DNA of 38,552 nucleotides from DATBIO01 sp036556965 (GTDB lineage Bacteria > Acidobacteriota > Vicinamibacteria > Fen-336). The first letter of the stretch is position 1. The number at the start of each line of letters is the position of its first letter. The notes beneath the pieces were generated by a model, which saw only the letters and a program-made list of their open reading frames with translations, was not told the origin of the DNA and did no database searches. The translations under genes and the position numbers were made by a program. The stretch spans positions 1-38,552 of the forward strand of contig DATBIO010000191.1 of the NCBI GenBank assembly GCA_036556965.1. The letters are read 5' to 3'. Below, piece by piece: positions 1-8,079 of the stretch.

Positions 1-95
1 GGCAGTGGCGAGCCGAACAGCTCCTCGGCCTCGGCGGTCCCGCCCGCCGCGAAGCGCGCCGAGGCCGGGTCCTTGAGGAAGAGCGCGACGGGCAT
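1..95 (-). CDS. Unrecognised protein, 5' end only
   Basis: An ATG at 95 opens a frame that stays open to the window edge. It gives about 31 residues beginning MPVALFLKDPASARF, with no stop codon. It lies 10 nt after the stop of the IHF-like gene on the same strand, so it would be the next gene of the rpsA-ihf transcript. No strong Shine-Dalgarno precedes it, and I recognise no family from so short a piece. It could also be a chance open frame, since this GC-rich DNA has many of these. Confidence 0.3.
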   Translation of the reverse strand, partial: MPVALFLKDPASARFAAGGTAEAEELFGSPL

Positions 96-105
96 CGGGG
101 CGCGG

Positions 106-384
106 CTACCCGCGGTTGAGCAGCTCGCGGAGCTCCTTGCCCGGCTTGAAGTAGGGGACCTTCTTGGCGGGCACCACGACGCCCTGGCCGGTCTTGGGGT
201 TGCGCCCGGTGCGGCTGCCGCGCCGCCGCACGCGGAAGCTGCCGAAGCCCCGCAGCTCGATCTTGTCGCCGCGCTGCAGGGCCTCGACGATCGTCGAGAA
301 GACGGCGTCGACGATGACCTCCGAGTGCTTGCGGGTGAGGGAGGCCTCGCGCCCGACCTCGTCCACGAGCTCGGCCTTGGTCAT
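106..384 (-). CDS. ihfB: HU/IHF-family DNA-binding protein, IHF-beta-like
   Basis: A 92-residue histone-like DNA-bending protein, the usual length for HU/IHF monomers, which act as dimers on the nucleoid. The N-terminal helices (MTKAELVDEV...) are followed by the beta-arm signature GFGSFRVRRRGSRTGRNPKTG-like block at about residues 46-66, including the intercalating proline of RNPKTG. The C-terminal VPAKKVPYFKPGKELRE is closer to IHF-beta than to HU. It starts 6 nt after the rpsA stop, the same rpsA-ihfB adjacency known from Enterobacteria, which supports the IHF call. Whether the partner is IHF-alpha or the protein is a homodimer cannot be told here. Confidence 0.93.
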   Translation of the reverse strand: MTKAELVDEVGREASLTRKHSEVIVDAVFSTIVEALQRGDKIELRGFGSFRVRRRGSRTGRNPKTGQGVVVPAKKVPYFKPGKELRELLNRG

Positions 385-390
385 CGCCGC

Positions 391-2196
391 CTACTCCTCC
401 TCCTCGTTCTCCTTCTGGGCGGCCTGCTGCGCGGCCCGGAACACGTCGCCGAGCGTCGAGCGGTCGCTCCCGGCGGACTGGCGGTAGCTCTGCACGTCCT
501 GGGCGTACTCGTCCTGCTTCACCGCCCGGATCGAGAGGCCGATCTTCTTCTCGGCCTCCTGCACCTTGATGATCTTCATCGGGAACACGTCGCCCGGCTT
601 GAAGGCGTCTTCCGGCTTGTCCACGCGCTTCTCGTCGAGCTCGGAGACGTGCACCAGCCCCTCGATGCCCTCCGCCAGCTCCACGAAGGCGCCGAAGTTG
701 GTGAGGCGGACGATCTTGCCCTCCACCTGGTCGCCCACCTTGTGGTGCGCGAAGAACTCGTCCCAGATGTCGGTGGCCAGCTGCTTGAGGCCCAGGCTGA
801 GCCGCTGGTTCTCCGCGTCGATGTTGAGGACCACCGCCTCCACCACGTCGCCCTTCTTCAGGATCTCGGAGGGGTGCTTGACGCGCTTGGTCCACGAGAG
901 GTCGGAGATGTGGATCAGGCCGTCGATGCCCTCCTCCACCTCCACGAAGGCGCCGAACTCGGTGAGGTTGCGGACCTTGCCCTTGAGGCGGGCGCCGATG
1001 GGGTACTTCTCCACCAGCTCCTGCCAGGGGTTGCTCTCGACCTGCTTGAGGCCGAGGCTGATGCGGTGCGCCTCCTGGTCGATGCCGAGGACCTGGCACT
1101 CCACCTCCTGGCCCACGGCCAGGATCTTGGACGGGTGCTTGACCTTCTTGGACCACGACATCTCGGAGACGTGGATCAGCCCCTCCACGCCCTCCTCCAG
1201 CTCCACGAAGGCGCCGTAGTCGGTGAGGCTGACCACCTTGCCCTTCACGCGGGCCGCCACCGGGTACTTGATGGTGGCGGTGGTCCAGGGGTCGATCTTG
1301 AGCTGCTTGTAGCCCAGCGAGACGCGCTCGCTCTCGCGGTCGAACTTCAGCACCACCACCTTGATCTCGTCCCCCACGTTGAGGACCTCGCTCGGGTGGT
1401 TGATGCGGCCCCACGACATGTCCGTGATGTGGAGGAGGCCGTCGATGCCGCCCAGGTCCACAAAGGCGCCGTACTCGGTGATGTTCTTCACGGCGCCCAC
1501 CAGGATCTTGCCCTCCTCCAGGGTGCCCAGGGTCTCCTGCTTGCGGGAGGCGTTCTCCTCCTCCAGCACCGCCTTGCGGCTCAGCACGATGTTGCCGCGC
1601 TTCTTGTTGACCTTGATGACCCGCATGCGCAGCTCCTGGCCCTTCAGGCTGTCCAGGTTGCGCACGGGGCGGAGGTCCACCTGGCTGCCCGGCAGGAAGG
1701 CGCGCACGCCGATGTCCACGGCCAGTCCGCCCTTCACCCTCTCGATCACGCGGCCGGTGACGACGCGGCGCTCCTGGTAGGCGCGCTCCACCTCGTCCCA
1801 GACCTTCATCTTCTCGGCCTTCTCCTTGGAGAGGACGACGTAGCCTTCCTTGTCCTCCGTCTTCTCCAGGAGCACGTCCACGGTGTCGCCCGGCTTGATG
1901 GTGACCTTGCCGTTCTCGTCGCGGAACTCCTCGATGGGGATGATCCCCTCCGACTTGTACCCGACGTCGACGATCACCTCGCTCTCCGAGACCTGGAGCA
2001 CGACGCCGCGCACCACCTCGCCCTCGGCGAAGTTGCGGAAGCTGACGTCGTACATGTCGAGCAGGCGCTCGTACTCCTCGTCGTCCGTGCTGCGGGTGGT
2101 GGCCGCCGCGGGGTCTTCCGCGGGCAGGGCCGCCTGCGCGCCGTGGCGCGCGGAAATGGGAGCGATGCCTCGCTCCGTCTTGTCGATCTCCGGCAT
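391..2196 (-). CDS. rpsA: 30S ribosomal protein S1, six S1 domains
   Basis: A 601-residue ribosomal S1 protein that binds mRNA and brings it to the 30S subunit. Six OB-fold S1 repeats are visible at roughly residues 57-123, 142-207, 228-296, 313-381, 400-468 and 487-553. Repeats 3-6 carry the typical G-K-V-x-x-(I/L)-T-x-(Y/F)-G-A-F-V and G-L-(I/L/V)-H-(I/V)-(S/T) blocks, as expected of a full-length S1. The first 45 residues are a low-complexity extension, and the tail is acidic (KENEEEE). The start ATG has GAGGA about 13 nt upstream. The gene follows hemCD and is followed at 6 nt by the IHF-like gene. A good promoter lies in the end of hemCD, giving a leader of about 70 nt. Confidence 0.97.
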   Translation of the reverse strand: MPEIDKTERGIAPISARHGAQAALPAEDPAAATTRSTDDEEYERLLDMYDVSFRNFAEGEVVRGVVLQVSESEVIVDVGYKSEGIIPIEEFRDENGKVTIKPGDTVDVLLEKTEDKEGYVVLSKEKAEKMKVWDEVERAYQERRVVTGRVIERVKGGLAVDIGVRAFLPGSQVDLRPVRNLDSLKGQELRMRVIKVNKKRGNIVLSRKAVLEEENASRKQETLGTLEEGKILVGAVKNITEYGAFVDLGGIDGLLHITDMSWGRINHPSEVLNVGDEIKVVVLKFDRESERVSLGYKQLKIDPWTTATIKYPVAARVKGKVVSLTDYGAFVELEEGVEGLIHVSEMSWSKKVKHPSKILAVGQEVECQVLGIDQEAHRISLGLKQVESNPWQELVEKYPIGARLKGKVRNLTEFGAFVEVEEGIDGLIHISDLSWTKRVKHPSEILKKGDVVEAVVLNIDAENQRLSLGLKQLATDIWDEFFAHHKVGDQVEGKIVRLTNFGAFVELAEGIEGLVHVSELDEKRVDKPEDAFKPGDVFPMKIIKVQEAEKKIGLSIRAVKQDEYAQDVQSYRQSAGSDRSTLGDVFRAAQQAAQKENEEEE

Positions 2197-2273
2197 CGTG
2201 GTTTTTCGAGTCCTCGACTTTCTTTCTGCGAGATTTCCCCCGGCAGCTGCGCAGCCAGGGGATTAAACGTCAG

Positions 2274-2303
2274 AGTTTACGCGGGTTACGGGCGAGGTGT
2301 CAA
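2274..2303 (-). promoter_or_regulatory. Sigma-70-type promoter for rpsA-ihf
   Basis: On the minus strand a perfect -35 TTGACA (2298-2303) is followed by 18 bp and a -10 TAAACT (2274-2279). The predicted start is near 2267, about 70 nt before the rpsA ATG. The -35 lies in the last codons of hemCD. A short inverted repeat TAAAC-6-GTTTA (2264-2279) overlaps the -10 and start region and could be an operator, but is too short to insist on. Confidence 0.6.
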
Positions 2304-3932
2304 CAAACGCGCCACGGCCGCGGCCAGGCCCGCGGCGGTGGACGGCTCGGCCACCGCGGCCACGCGCAGCCCCGCGCGGGCGGCGGCCTCTCCCGTTTCC
2401 GGGCCGATGACCACGGCGGGCACCTCCGCTCCCGCTTCTCCCGCCGCCGCCGCGAACGCGGAGGCCGCGGAGGGCGAGGCCAGGGTGACGGCGTCCAGGC
2501 CCTGCCGGATGCCCTCGGCCAGGGCCTCGGCGGCTCCCGCGGGGGTGGCGATGCCGTAGGCGGACACGGCGTCCACCAGGGCCCCCCGGGCGCGCAGGCC
2601 GTCGGCCAGGGTGGAACGGGCGCGCTCGGAGAGCGGCAACAGCACGCGGGCGCCCTCCAGGGCCAGGGAAGCGAAGGCCACGAGGAGGCCCTCGGCGCGG
2701 AAGTCCGCCTCCGGCTCCACCGCCGGCACGGCCCCCGCGAATCGCTCGGCGAGGGCGGCCCGCGTGGACGGGCCGACGCAGGCCAGGCGCACGCCGGGCG
2801 GCAGGGAGACCCCGTGCCCGGCCAGCGCCTCCACGGCGTTGGCGCTCGTGAACACCAGCCAGTCGTAGGTCGAGAGCGCGGCCCGCGCGCGGGCGAAGGG
2901 GCCCGGGTCGCGCGGCCCCCTGATCTCCAGGAGGGGAACGGCCAACACCTCGGCGCCCAGCGCCTCCAGGGCCGCCGTGAGGGGTGCGGCCTGCTCGCGC
3001 CGCCTGGTGACCAGCACGCGGCGCCCGGCCAGGACGGGACCGTCCGCGCGTCCCACCGCGCCCCGGGCCCGCAGCTGGCCGGCCAGCCCCCGGCCCAGCT
3101 CCTCCGGATCCCGGCCCCAGGCCTCGCCGCGCACGAGCCGCCCTCCGTCCGCGGATGCGGCGAAGGCCACCAGGTGCAGCTCCGCGCGCGCCAGGACGAC
3201 GTGGGCGCCCAAGGGGACGTTGCAGCCGCCGCCGAGCGCCTCCAGGAAGGCCCGCTCCGCGCGCACGGCGCGATGGGTCGGCTCGTGGTCGAGGGGGGCG
3301 ACGGCGCGCACGGTGTCGTGGTCGTCCTCCCGGCACTCCAGGGCGATGGCGCCCTGGCCGGGCGCGGGCACGAACCGGCGGGGATCGAGCGCCTCCGTGG
3401 CCTCCTGGGCCCGCCCCAGGCGCTCGAGGCCCGCGCGGGCGAGGACGATGGCGTCGTAGTCGCCCGCGTGCAGCCTGCGCAGGCGCGTGTCCACGTTCCC
3501 GCGCAGGTCGCTCACGCGCAGGTCCGGCCGCGCGTCGCGCAGGAGGGCCGCCCGCCGCAGGCTGGTGGTGCCGACGGTCGCCCCTTCCTCCAGGTCGGCC
3601 AGGGACCCGCCCGCGCGCGTGACGAGGACGTCGCGCGGGTCGGCGCGCGCGAGCACCGCGCAGAGGCGCAGCCCCTCGGGCAGGACCACGGGAACGTCCT
3701 TGAGGCTGTGGACGGCCAGGTCCACCTCCCCCCGCAGCATCGCCTCCTCGATCTCCTTCAGGAAGGCGCCCTTCCCCCCCACGCTCTCGAGCCGCCGGTC
3801 CTGCACGCGGTCGCCGGTGGTGACGATGACGCGGATCTCCACCTCGTGACCCAGCGCGCGCAGGCGGCCCTGCACGTGCTCCGCCTGCCACCGCGCGAGC
3901 GCGCTGCCCCGGGAGCCGATGCGGAGGTTCAC
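2286..3932 (-). CDS. hemCD: HemC-HemD fusion: porphobilinogen deaminase / uroporphyrinogen-III synthase
   Basis: A 548-residue bifunctional protein covering two consecutive steps of tetrapyrrole synthesis. Residues 1 to about 305 are hydroxymethylbilane synthase: it opens RIGSRGSALA, has VHSLKDVP and SLRRAA, and carries the dipyrromethane-cofactor cysteine in GGGCNVPLGA (Cys237). Residues about 308-548 are a HemD domain beginning AGRRVLVTRRREQA, with the loosely conserved two-lobed fold and a VFTSANAVEAL block. Separate HemC and HemD are each about 300 and 250 residues, so both are complete. The gene begins 18 nt after hemA ends, as part of a ccsA-hemA-hemCD operon. No stop or frameshift breaks the join, so channelling of the unstable hydroxymethylbilane is plausible. 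Confidence 0.95.
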   Translation of the reverse strand: MNLRIGSRGSALARWQAEHVQGRLRALGHEVEIRVIVTTGDRVQDRRLESVGGKGAFLKEIEEAMLRGEVDLAVHSLKDVPVVLPEGLRLCAVLARADPRDVLVTRAGGSLADLEEGATVGTTSLRRAALLRDARPDLRVSDLRGNVDTRLRRLHAGDYDAIVLARAGLERLGRAQEATEALDPRRFVPAPGQGAIALECREDDHDTVRAVAPLDHEPTHRAVRAERAFLEALGGGCNVPLGAHVVLARAELHLVAFAASADGGRLVRGEAWGRDPEELGRGLAGQLRARGAVGRADGPVLAGRRVLVTRRREQAAPLTAALEALGAEVLAVPLLEIRGPRDPGPFARARAALSTYDWLVFTSANAVEALAGHGVSLPPGVRLACVGPSTRAALAERFAGAVPAVEPEADFRAEGLLVAFASLALEGARVLLPLSERARSTLADGLRARGALVDAVSAYGIATPAGAAEALAEGIRQGLDAVTLASPSAASAFAAAAGEAGAEVPAVVIGPETGEAAARAGLRVAAVAEPSTAAGLAAAVARLLTPRP

Positions 3933-3950
3933 GGCTTCAGCGGGGCGCCT

Positions 3951-5216
3951 TCACAGCCCCAGGAGCTTGCGGACGAGGGCCACCGCCTCGGGGCCGTGGC
4001 CGTTGCGGGCCAGCTCCTTCAGGTAGACGGTGGGGGCGTGCAGCAGCTTGTTGACCATGGCCTGGGTGGCCGCCTGCAGGGCCTCCTCCTGCTCGGGGGT
4101 GAGCGCGCCCAGGCGCGACCGCGCGCGCTGCAGCTCGGCGGCGCGGACCTCTTCGCCCCGCCGGCGCAGCTCGACCAGGAGGGGCACGGTGCTGAGGGAG
4201 GCCTGCCACTCGAGGAAGTCCCGCACCTCGCGGTCCACCAGGGACTCCGCGGCCAGGGCCTCCTTGCGGCGCTCGCGCAGGTTGGCCTCCGCCACCCCGC
4301 GCAGGTCGTCGAGGTCGTAGAGGAAGACGCCGGGGAGGCGCGCCGCCTCGGGGTCGATGTCGCGGGGCACCGCGATGTCGATGAGGAAGAGGGGGCGCGC
4401 GTGCCGCCCCCGCCTTCCCTGGCGCGCCTGCGCCACGTCCTCCGCCCTGAGGACCAGGCCCGGGGCACCCGTGCCGCTGATGACCACGTCCGCGGTGGCC
4501 AGCTCCTGGCGCACGGACTCGAAGGGCGCCGCCCGCCCGCCCAGGGCGGCGGCCAGCTCCTGCGCCCGGTCCATCGTGCGCATGCCCACCACCACCGCGC
4601 GCGCCCCGCCCCGCACGAGGTGGCGCGCCGCCAGCTCGCTCATCTTCCCCGTCCCCACCAGCAGGACGTTGCGGTCGCGCAGCTCCCCGAAGATCTTGCG
4701 CGCCAGCTCCACCGCCACGTAGGAGATGGACACCGCGTTGCGGCCGATGCCGGTTTCCGTGCGCACGCGCTTGGCCGCCCCCAGCGAGCGGTTCCGGAGC
4801 GCGCCCAGCAGCGGGCCCAGGGTGCCCGCCTCCTCCGCCGCGCGATAGGCCTCCTTGACCTGGCCGAGGATCTGCGGCTCTCCGATGACCATCGACTCCA
4901 GCGAGGCGGCCACGCGGAAGACGTGGCGCACCGCTTCCGGGCCGCGGAGCCGGTAGAGGTGGGGGGCGACCTCCGCCGGGGGGCGGGCGTGGTACGCGCA
5001 GAGGAAGCCGGCCATGGCCTCGAGGGCGGCGTCCTCGTCGTCGCTGCGGCCGTAGAGCTCCACGCGGTTGCAGGTCGAGAGGATCATGGCCTCGCCCAGG
5101 CCCCCCTCCGCGCGCAGGCGGCCGAGGGCGTCGCCCATCCTCTCCGCGGGGAAGGCCAGGGCCTCGCGAACCTCGAGGGGCGAGCTCCGGTGGCTGAGCC
5201 CGACGACGAGGATCAT
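3951..5216 (-). CDS. hemA: Glutamyl-tRNA reductase
   Basis: A 421-residue enzyme that reduces glutamyl-tRNA to glutamate-1-semialdehyde, the committed step of C5-pathway heme synthesis. The N-terminus MILVVGLSHRSSPLEVRE and the catalytic block ILSTCNRVELYG (nucleophile Cys49) are diagnostic. ESMVIGEPQILGQVKEAY follows near residue 110. The NADPH-binding Rossmann block VLLVGTGKMSELAARHL lies near 185, and the C-terminal dimerisation helices contain VNKLLHAPTVYLKE. Length is normal. The ATG is 4 nt after the ccsA stop, so the two are translationally close. GluTR is commonly controlled by heme-dependent proteolysis, but nothing in this sequence shows that. Confidence 0.97.
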   Translation of the reverse strand: MILVVGLSHRSSPLEVREALAFPAERMGDALGRLRAEGGLGEAMILSTCNRVELYGRSDDEDAALEAMAGFLCAYHARPPAEVAPHLYRLRGPEAVRHVFRVAASLESMVIGEPQILGQVKEAYRAAEEAGTLGPLLGALRNRSLGAAKRVRTETGIGRNAVSISYVAVELARKIFGELRDRNVLLVGTGKMSELAARHLVRGGARAVVVGMRTMDRAQELAAALGGRAAPFESVRQELATADVVISGTGAPGLVLRAEDVAQARQGRRGRHARPLFLIDIAVPRDIDPEAARLPGVFLYDLDDLRGVAEANLRERRKEALAAESLVDREVRDFLEWQASLSTVPLLVELRRRGEEVRAAELQRARSRLGALTPEQEEALQAATQAMVNKLLHAPTVYLKELARNGHGPEAVALVRKLLGL

Positions 5217-5220
5217 CGGG

Positions 5221-6030
5221 TCAGCGCGCGAAGGCCGTGGGGAGCACGGTCATGGTCAGGAACGTGAAGAGGACGGCGGAGAAGCCGACGATGCCGAGGA
5301 GGGCCGCGCGCCGCCCTCCCCAGCCCGTGCGGTAGCGGGCCACGAGGAGGACGATGTAGATCAGCCACGCGACGAGCGCCGCCCACTCCTTGGCGTCGCC
5401 CGACCACAGGCGGCCGTAGGCGCTGCGGCTCCAGAGCATCCCGGTGAGGATGGCCAGGGTGAGGAAGCCGAATCCCACCGACACGCTGCTCCCGCTGATG
5501 GTGTCGCAGCGCTCCAGGCTCGGGATGAGGTAGTAGAAGACCCGCGGCGCGCGCGACCGCAGCTCGCGCTCCTGGACGAGGTAGAGCACGCCCATGGCGA
5601 AGGCCAGGAAGAGCGCGGCGTAGCCGAGCACGGCCAGGGCCGCGTGCACGGGCAGGAAGAGGCTGCGCAGCACGGGGTCCCCGCCCGGGGTCGAGCGGGA
5701 CAGGATGGCCACCAGCACCAGGAGGAAGGCGGTCGGGTACACCACCAGCCCCAGGGCCTCCACCCGCGTGCGCACGAAGGTGACGAGGAAGACGAGGACG
5801 GTGGCCCAGGCCAGGAAGGACGACATGTCGCGCAGGCCCACCGCCGGGAAGTGGCCGGCCTCCGCCCAGGCCAGGGCCAGGCTGGCCGTGTGCAGGGCGA
5901 ACCCCACCAGCGTGGACACCGCGGTCCAGGACGTGCCCCCGCGGCGGTGGGTGAGGGCCTGGACCAGGAGGTGCACCGCGCCCACCGCGTAGAAGACGAG
6001 GGTGAGCACGAGATACAGGTGCGAGCCCAC
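5221..6030 (-). CDS. ccsA: Cytochrome c assembly protein, CcsA/HemX type
   Basis: A 269-residue integral membrane protein with about eight hydrophobic segments. It has the tryptophan-rich heme-handling motif of the CcsA/CcmC/HemX family as GRLWSGDAKEWAALVAWLIY near residues 208-227. The family presents or exports heme for cytochrome c maturation. The Bacillus homologue HemX, which also sits beside hemA, affects GluTR levels. I chose GTG at 6030: upstream sequence in the same frame is charged, Pro/Arg-rich and not membrane-like, and a -10 element ends only 9 nt before it. There is no Shine-Dalgarno. It is the first gene of the ccsA-hemA-hemCD set. A partner CcsB/ResB is not in the window. Confidence 0.85.
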   Translation of the reverse strand: MGSHLYLVLTLVFYAVGAVHLLVQALTHRRGGTSWTAVSTLVGFALHTASLALAWAEAGHFPAVGLRDMSSFLAWATVLVFLVTFVRTRVEALGLVVYPTAFLLVLVAILSRSTPGGDPVLRSLFLPVHAALAVLGYAALFLAFAMGVLYLVQERELRSRAPRVFYYLIPSLERCDTISGSSVSVGFGFLTLAILTGMLWSRSAYGRLWSGDAKEWAALVAWLIYIVLLVARYRTGWGGRRAALLGIVGFSAVLFTFLTMTVLPTAFAR

Positions 6031-6039
6031 GGCCCGGCC

Positions 6040-6048
6040 ACTGTAGCA
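6040..6048 (-). promoter_or_regulatory. Extended -10 promoter for ccsA-hemA-hemCD
   Basis: Minus-strand TGCTACAGT fits an extended -10 (TGnTAnnnT), with the hexamer at 6040-6045. No good -35 is seen. The hexamer ends 9 nt before the GTG of ccsA, so transcription would begin within about 3 nt of the start codon. Confidence 0.35.
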
Positions 6049-6107
6049 CGGCGAACGGGGCGCGCGGCCGCGCCCAGCGCGGGCGGGAGGCCGCGGCCGA
6101 TCGTTGG

Positions 6108-6116
6108 TGGTAGTCT
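6108..6116 (+). promoter_or_regulatory. Extended -10 promoter for the Cache protein gene
   Basis: TGGTAGTCT matches TGnTAnnnT with its hexamer at 6111-6116, 34 nt before the ATG at 6151. The expected start near 6123 leaves a leader that contains the AGGAGG ribosome binding site. No -35 consensus is evident. Confidence 0.35.
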
Positions 6117-6150
6117 CCCGTCGATCACCCGAACGGACAGGAGGCAACCC

Positions 6151-6591
6151 ATGAGGAACGTCCTGGCGTGCGCCGCCGCGTGCGTCCTGATCGCCGCGGG
6201 CGCGGCGGCCGGCGACAAGGGAACCCCCGACGAGGCCAAGGCCCTGCTCGACAAGGCCGTGGCCGCCATGCAGGCCGACGAGGCCAAGGCCATCGCCGCC
6301 TTCAACGACGCCAAGGGCGGCTACGTGGACCGGGACCTCTACGTCTTCTGCTTCAAGGACGGCGGCGACATCACGGCCCACCGCGACCCGGGAATGGTCG
6401 GCAAGAACGCGGCCGCCCTCAAGGACCCCGAGGGCAAGGCCATCGGCGCGGAGATGGTGGCGCTGGCGGGCAAGGGCGGCGGCTCGGTGGAGTACAAGTG
6501 GGAGAACCCGGTGACCAGGCAGGTGGGGGCCAAGATCAGCTTCCTGAAGAAGGCGGGCAGCCAGACCTGCGGGGTCGGCGCGTACAAGTAG
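6151..6591 (+). CDS. Secreted single-Cache-domain protein
   Basis: A 146-residue protein with a Sec signal peptide (about residues 1-21, ending AAGAAAG). One small ligand-binding domain follows, with the single-Cache (sCache_2-like) pattern: a helix AKALLDKAVAAM, then YVDRDLYVFCFKDGGDITAHRDP, KNAAALKDPEGKAIGAEM and VEYKWENPVTRQVGAKISF. Such domains usually sense small molecules at the head of chemoreceptors or kinases, but here the domain stands alone with no output module. AGGAGG lies 6 nt before the ATG. It is divergent from ccsA across 120 bp. The ligand and any partner are unknown. Two cysteines could pair in the periplasm. Confidence 0.8.
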   Translation: MRNVLACAAACVLIAAGAAAGDKGTPDEAKALLDKAVAAMQADEAKAIAAFNDAKGGYVDRDLYVFCFKDGGDITAHRDPGMVGKNAAALKDPEGKAIGAEMVALAGKGGGSVEYKWENPVTRQVGAKISFLKKAGSQTCGVGAYK

Positions 6592-6722
6592 AGGCGAGGA
6601 AACGGCCGCCCGCGCGGCGGGGATTCTCACGGCGGCGCGCCGGGACGGGCGCGTGGGGTGGGATCTCGGGAAGGCAGGGGGCGGGACCGGGTCGGCAGGC
6701 GCCGCGCGGGCTCGAGGGATCG

Positions 6723-7115
6723 CTAGTCGCCGGTGCCCTCCAGGGTGAGGAGGGACTCGAAGGTCAGGTCGCAGGGGACGAAGCGGCTGCGGTGCGGCGG
6801 CAGCTCGCGGCCCAGGCGATCGCGCAGCCCGCATGCGAACACGAGGTGCTCGACCCCCGCGGCCAGCTCACGGTCGGCCGTCCAGATCAGGAGCGCGCCG
6901 TCGGGGCTGAGCACGATGCGCCCCGGCAGGGGGCCGCGGCCGCGCTCCTCCACCTGGACGGTGGCGAGGGTCACGCTGCGCGGGTCCGCGGGATGGGACA
7001 GCCGCACCAGGATGGGCACGTCGCGGAAGACGCCGGTGGCCCCGTCCGCGGGCTCCACGCCGAGCACGGCCGGCGCGAAGTCGGCGTGCCCGGACGGCCG
7101 CGGCGCGGCGCTCAC
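6723..7115 (-). CDS. Small Ig-like (Big_5/SbsA-type) domain protein
   Basis: About 130 residues. The centre reads as a bacterial Ig-like domain of the kind found in SbsA and Big_5 proteins: VLGVEPADGATGVFRDVPILVRL, DPRSVTLATVQVEE and GRIVLSPDGALLIWTADREL. No signal peptide is visible. The start is taken as GTG at 7115, which overlaps the stop of the upstream pseudopilin gene as GTGA, implying translational coupling. That overlap and the strand suggest it works with the pilin, perhaps as a surface or minor pilus component, but this is inference. The C-terminal 30 residues, with two cysteines, match nothing I know. Confidence 0.7.
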   Translation of the reverse strand: MSAAPRPSGHADFAPAVLGVEPADGATGVFRDVPILVRLSHPADPRSVTLATVQVEERGRGPLPGRIVLSPDGALLIWTADRELAAGVEHLVFACGLRDRLGRELPPHRSRFVPCDLTFESLLTLEGTGD

Positions 7116-7690
7116 CGCTCCTCCCAGTGCCGGCCGCGGCACACCAGCAGGCGCACGCGGGACGTCCCCGCCGTCACCCGCACGGCGGCCTGCAGCGTCT
7201 CCCCCGCCAGGAAGAAGGTGCCCGGCGTGGCCGTGCCCAGGGGCGAGAACGAGAGCATGTTCGAGGCGCCGAAGCGGATGGGGTCGGACGCGTCGAGGAG
7301 GCCCTTCTCCGGCGGAATGGCGGGCACGCCGGGGTTGATGCCGACGCGGACGCGCGCCGCGCCCGTGGCCAGGGGCCGCGCGGGTCCCAGCGGCGCGTCG
7401 ATGCCGCTGCGGATCTCGGCGGAGAGCACGCCGTTGTAGTTGCCGTCCGCGTACAGCCGCACGTAGTCCGCGCCGTCGGCTCCGCGCTCGAAGCGCAGCG
7501 CGGTCTGCGCCCCCGTGCGCACGGCGACGGAGCGCGCGCGGCGGAACTCGCCCTTGAACACCTGGCCCGCCCCCACCAGGGCGGCCTCCACCCCGTAGGC
7601 GCGGATGAAGGGCACGCCCACCGCGGCGGTGAGGAACAGGATGGCGACGACCAACAGCAGCTCGAGCAGCGTGTGGCCACGCTGGTCCAT
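7112..7690 (-). CDS. Type II/IV pseudopilin, GspH/FimT-like
   Basis: A 192-residue prepilin. The short positively charged leader MDQRG is cut after glycine. The hydrophobic segment follows with the invariant glutamate at +5 (HTLLE), then LLLVVAILFLTAAVGVPF. A globular beta domain typical of GspH/FimT minor pilins follows: FRRARSVAVRTGAQTALRF at about 47-66 is the usual helix-end block. The first mature residue is His instead of the usual Phe. No prepilin peptidase, ATPase or secretin gene is in the window. The gene precedes and overlaps the Ig-like gene and follows comEA at 71 nt, so a role in pilus assembly, secretion or DNA uptake is likely but unproven. Confidence 0.88.
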   Translation of the reverse strand: MDQRGHTLLELLLVVAILFLTAAVGVPFIRAYGVEAALVGAGQVFKGEFRRARSVAVRTGAQTALRFERGADGADYVRLYADGNYNGVLSAEIRSGIDAPLGPARPLATGAARVRVGINPGVPAIPPEKGLLDASDPIRFGASNMLSFSPLGTATPGTFFLAGETLQAAVRVTAGTSRVRLLVCRGRHWEER

Positions 7691-7761
7691 GGCGGCCTCC
7701 CTGGGGTGAGGGGAAGAAGGGACGGCCGGGGAGCAACCACCGCTCCCCGGCCGCGAGGGCT

Positions 7762-8079
7762 TCAGCGGGAGGCGCCCTTGGGCGCGGCCTCCGCCGTCAG
7801 GTGGGGCTGGAGCTTGGCCAGGTTCTTCTCCCCGACCCCACGCACGTTCATGAGCTCCTGCACGCTCTTGAAGCCGCCGCTCTTCTGGCGGTACTCGACG
7901 ATGCGGGCGGCGAGCTTGGCCCCCACGCCGGGCAGCTCCTCGAGCTGCTCCGCGGAGGCGGTGTTGATGTTGACCTTGCCCGCGGGAGCCTTGGCCTCCG
8001 CGGCCAGCACGGGCGCGCCGGACAGGGCGAGGCCGAGCACGAGGGCGAGGCTGGCGGCGACGATGCGCTTGACGGACAT
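7762..8079 (-). CDS. comEA: ComEA-like helix-hairpin-helix protein
   Basis: A 105-residue secreted DNA-binding protein. A signal peptide occupies residues 1-27 (ending SGAPVLAAE). A ComEA helix-hairpin-helix module follows with KVNINTASAEQLEELPGVG and ARIVEYRQKSGGFKSVQELMNVRGVG, the two hairpins that bind DNA non-specifically. ComEA binds incoming DNA during natural transformation. Proteins of this short form also occur without known competence roles. GAGGAG lies 7 nt before the ATG at 8079. The pseudopilin gene comes next on the strand, which fits a uptake or pilus module. ComEC is not in the window. Confidence 0.88.
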   Translation of the reverse strand: MSVKRIVAASLALVLGLALSGAPVLAAEAKAPAGKVNINTASAEQLEELPGVGAKLAARIVEYRQKSGGFKSVQELMNVRGVGEKNLAKLQPHLTAEAAPKGASR

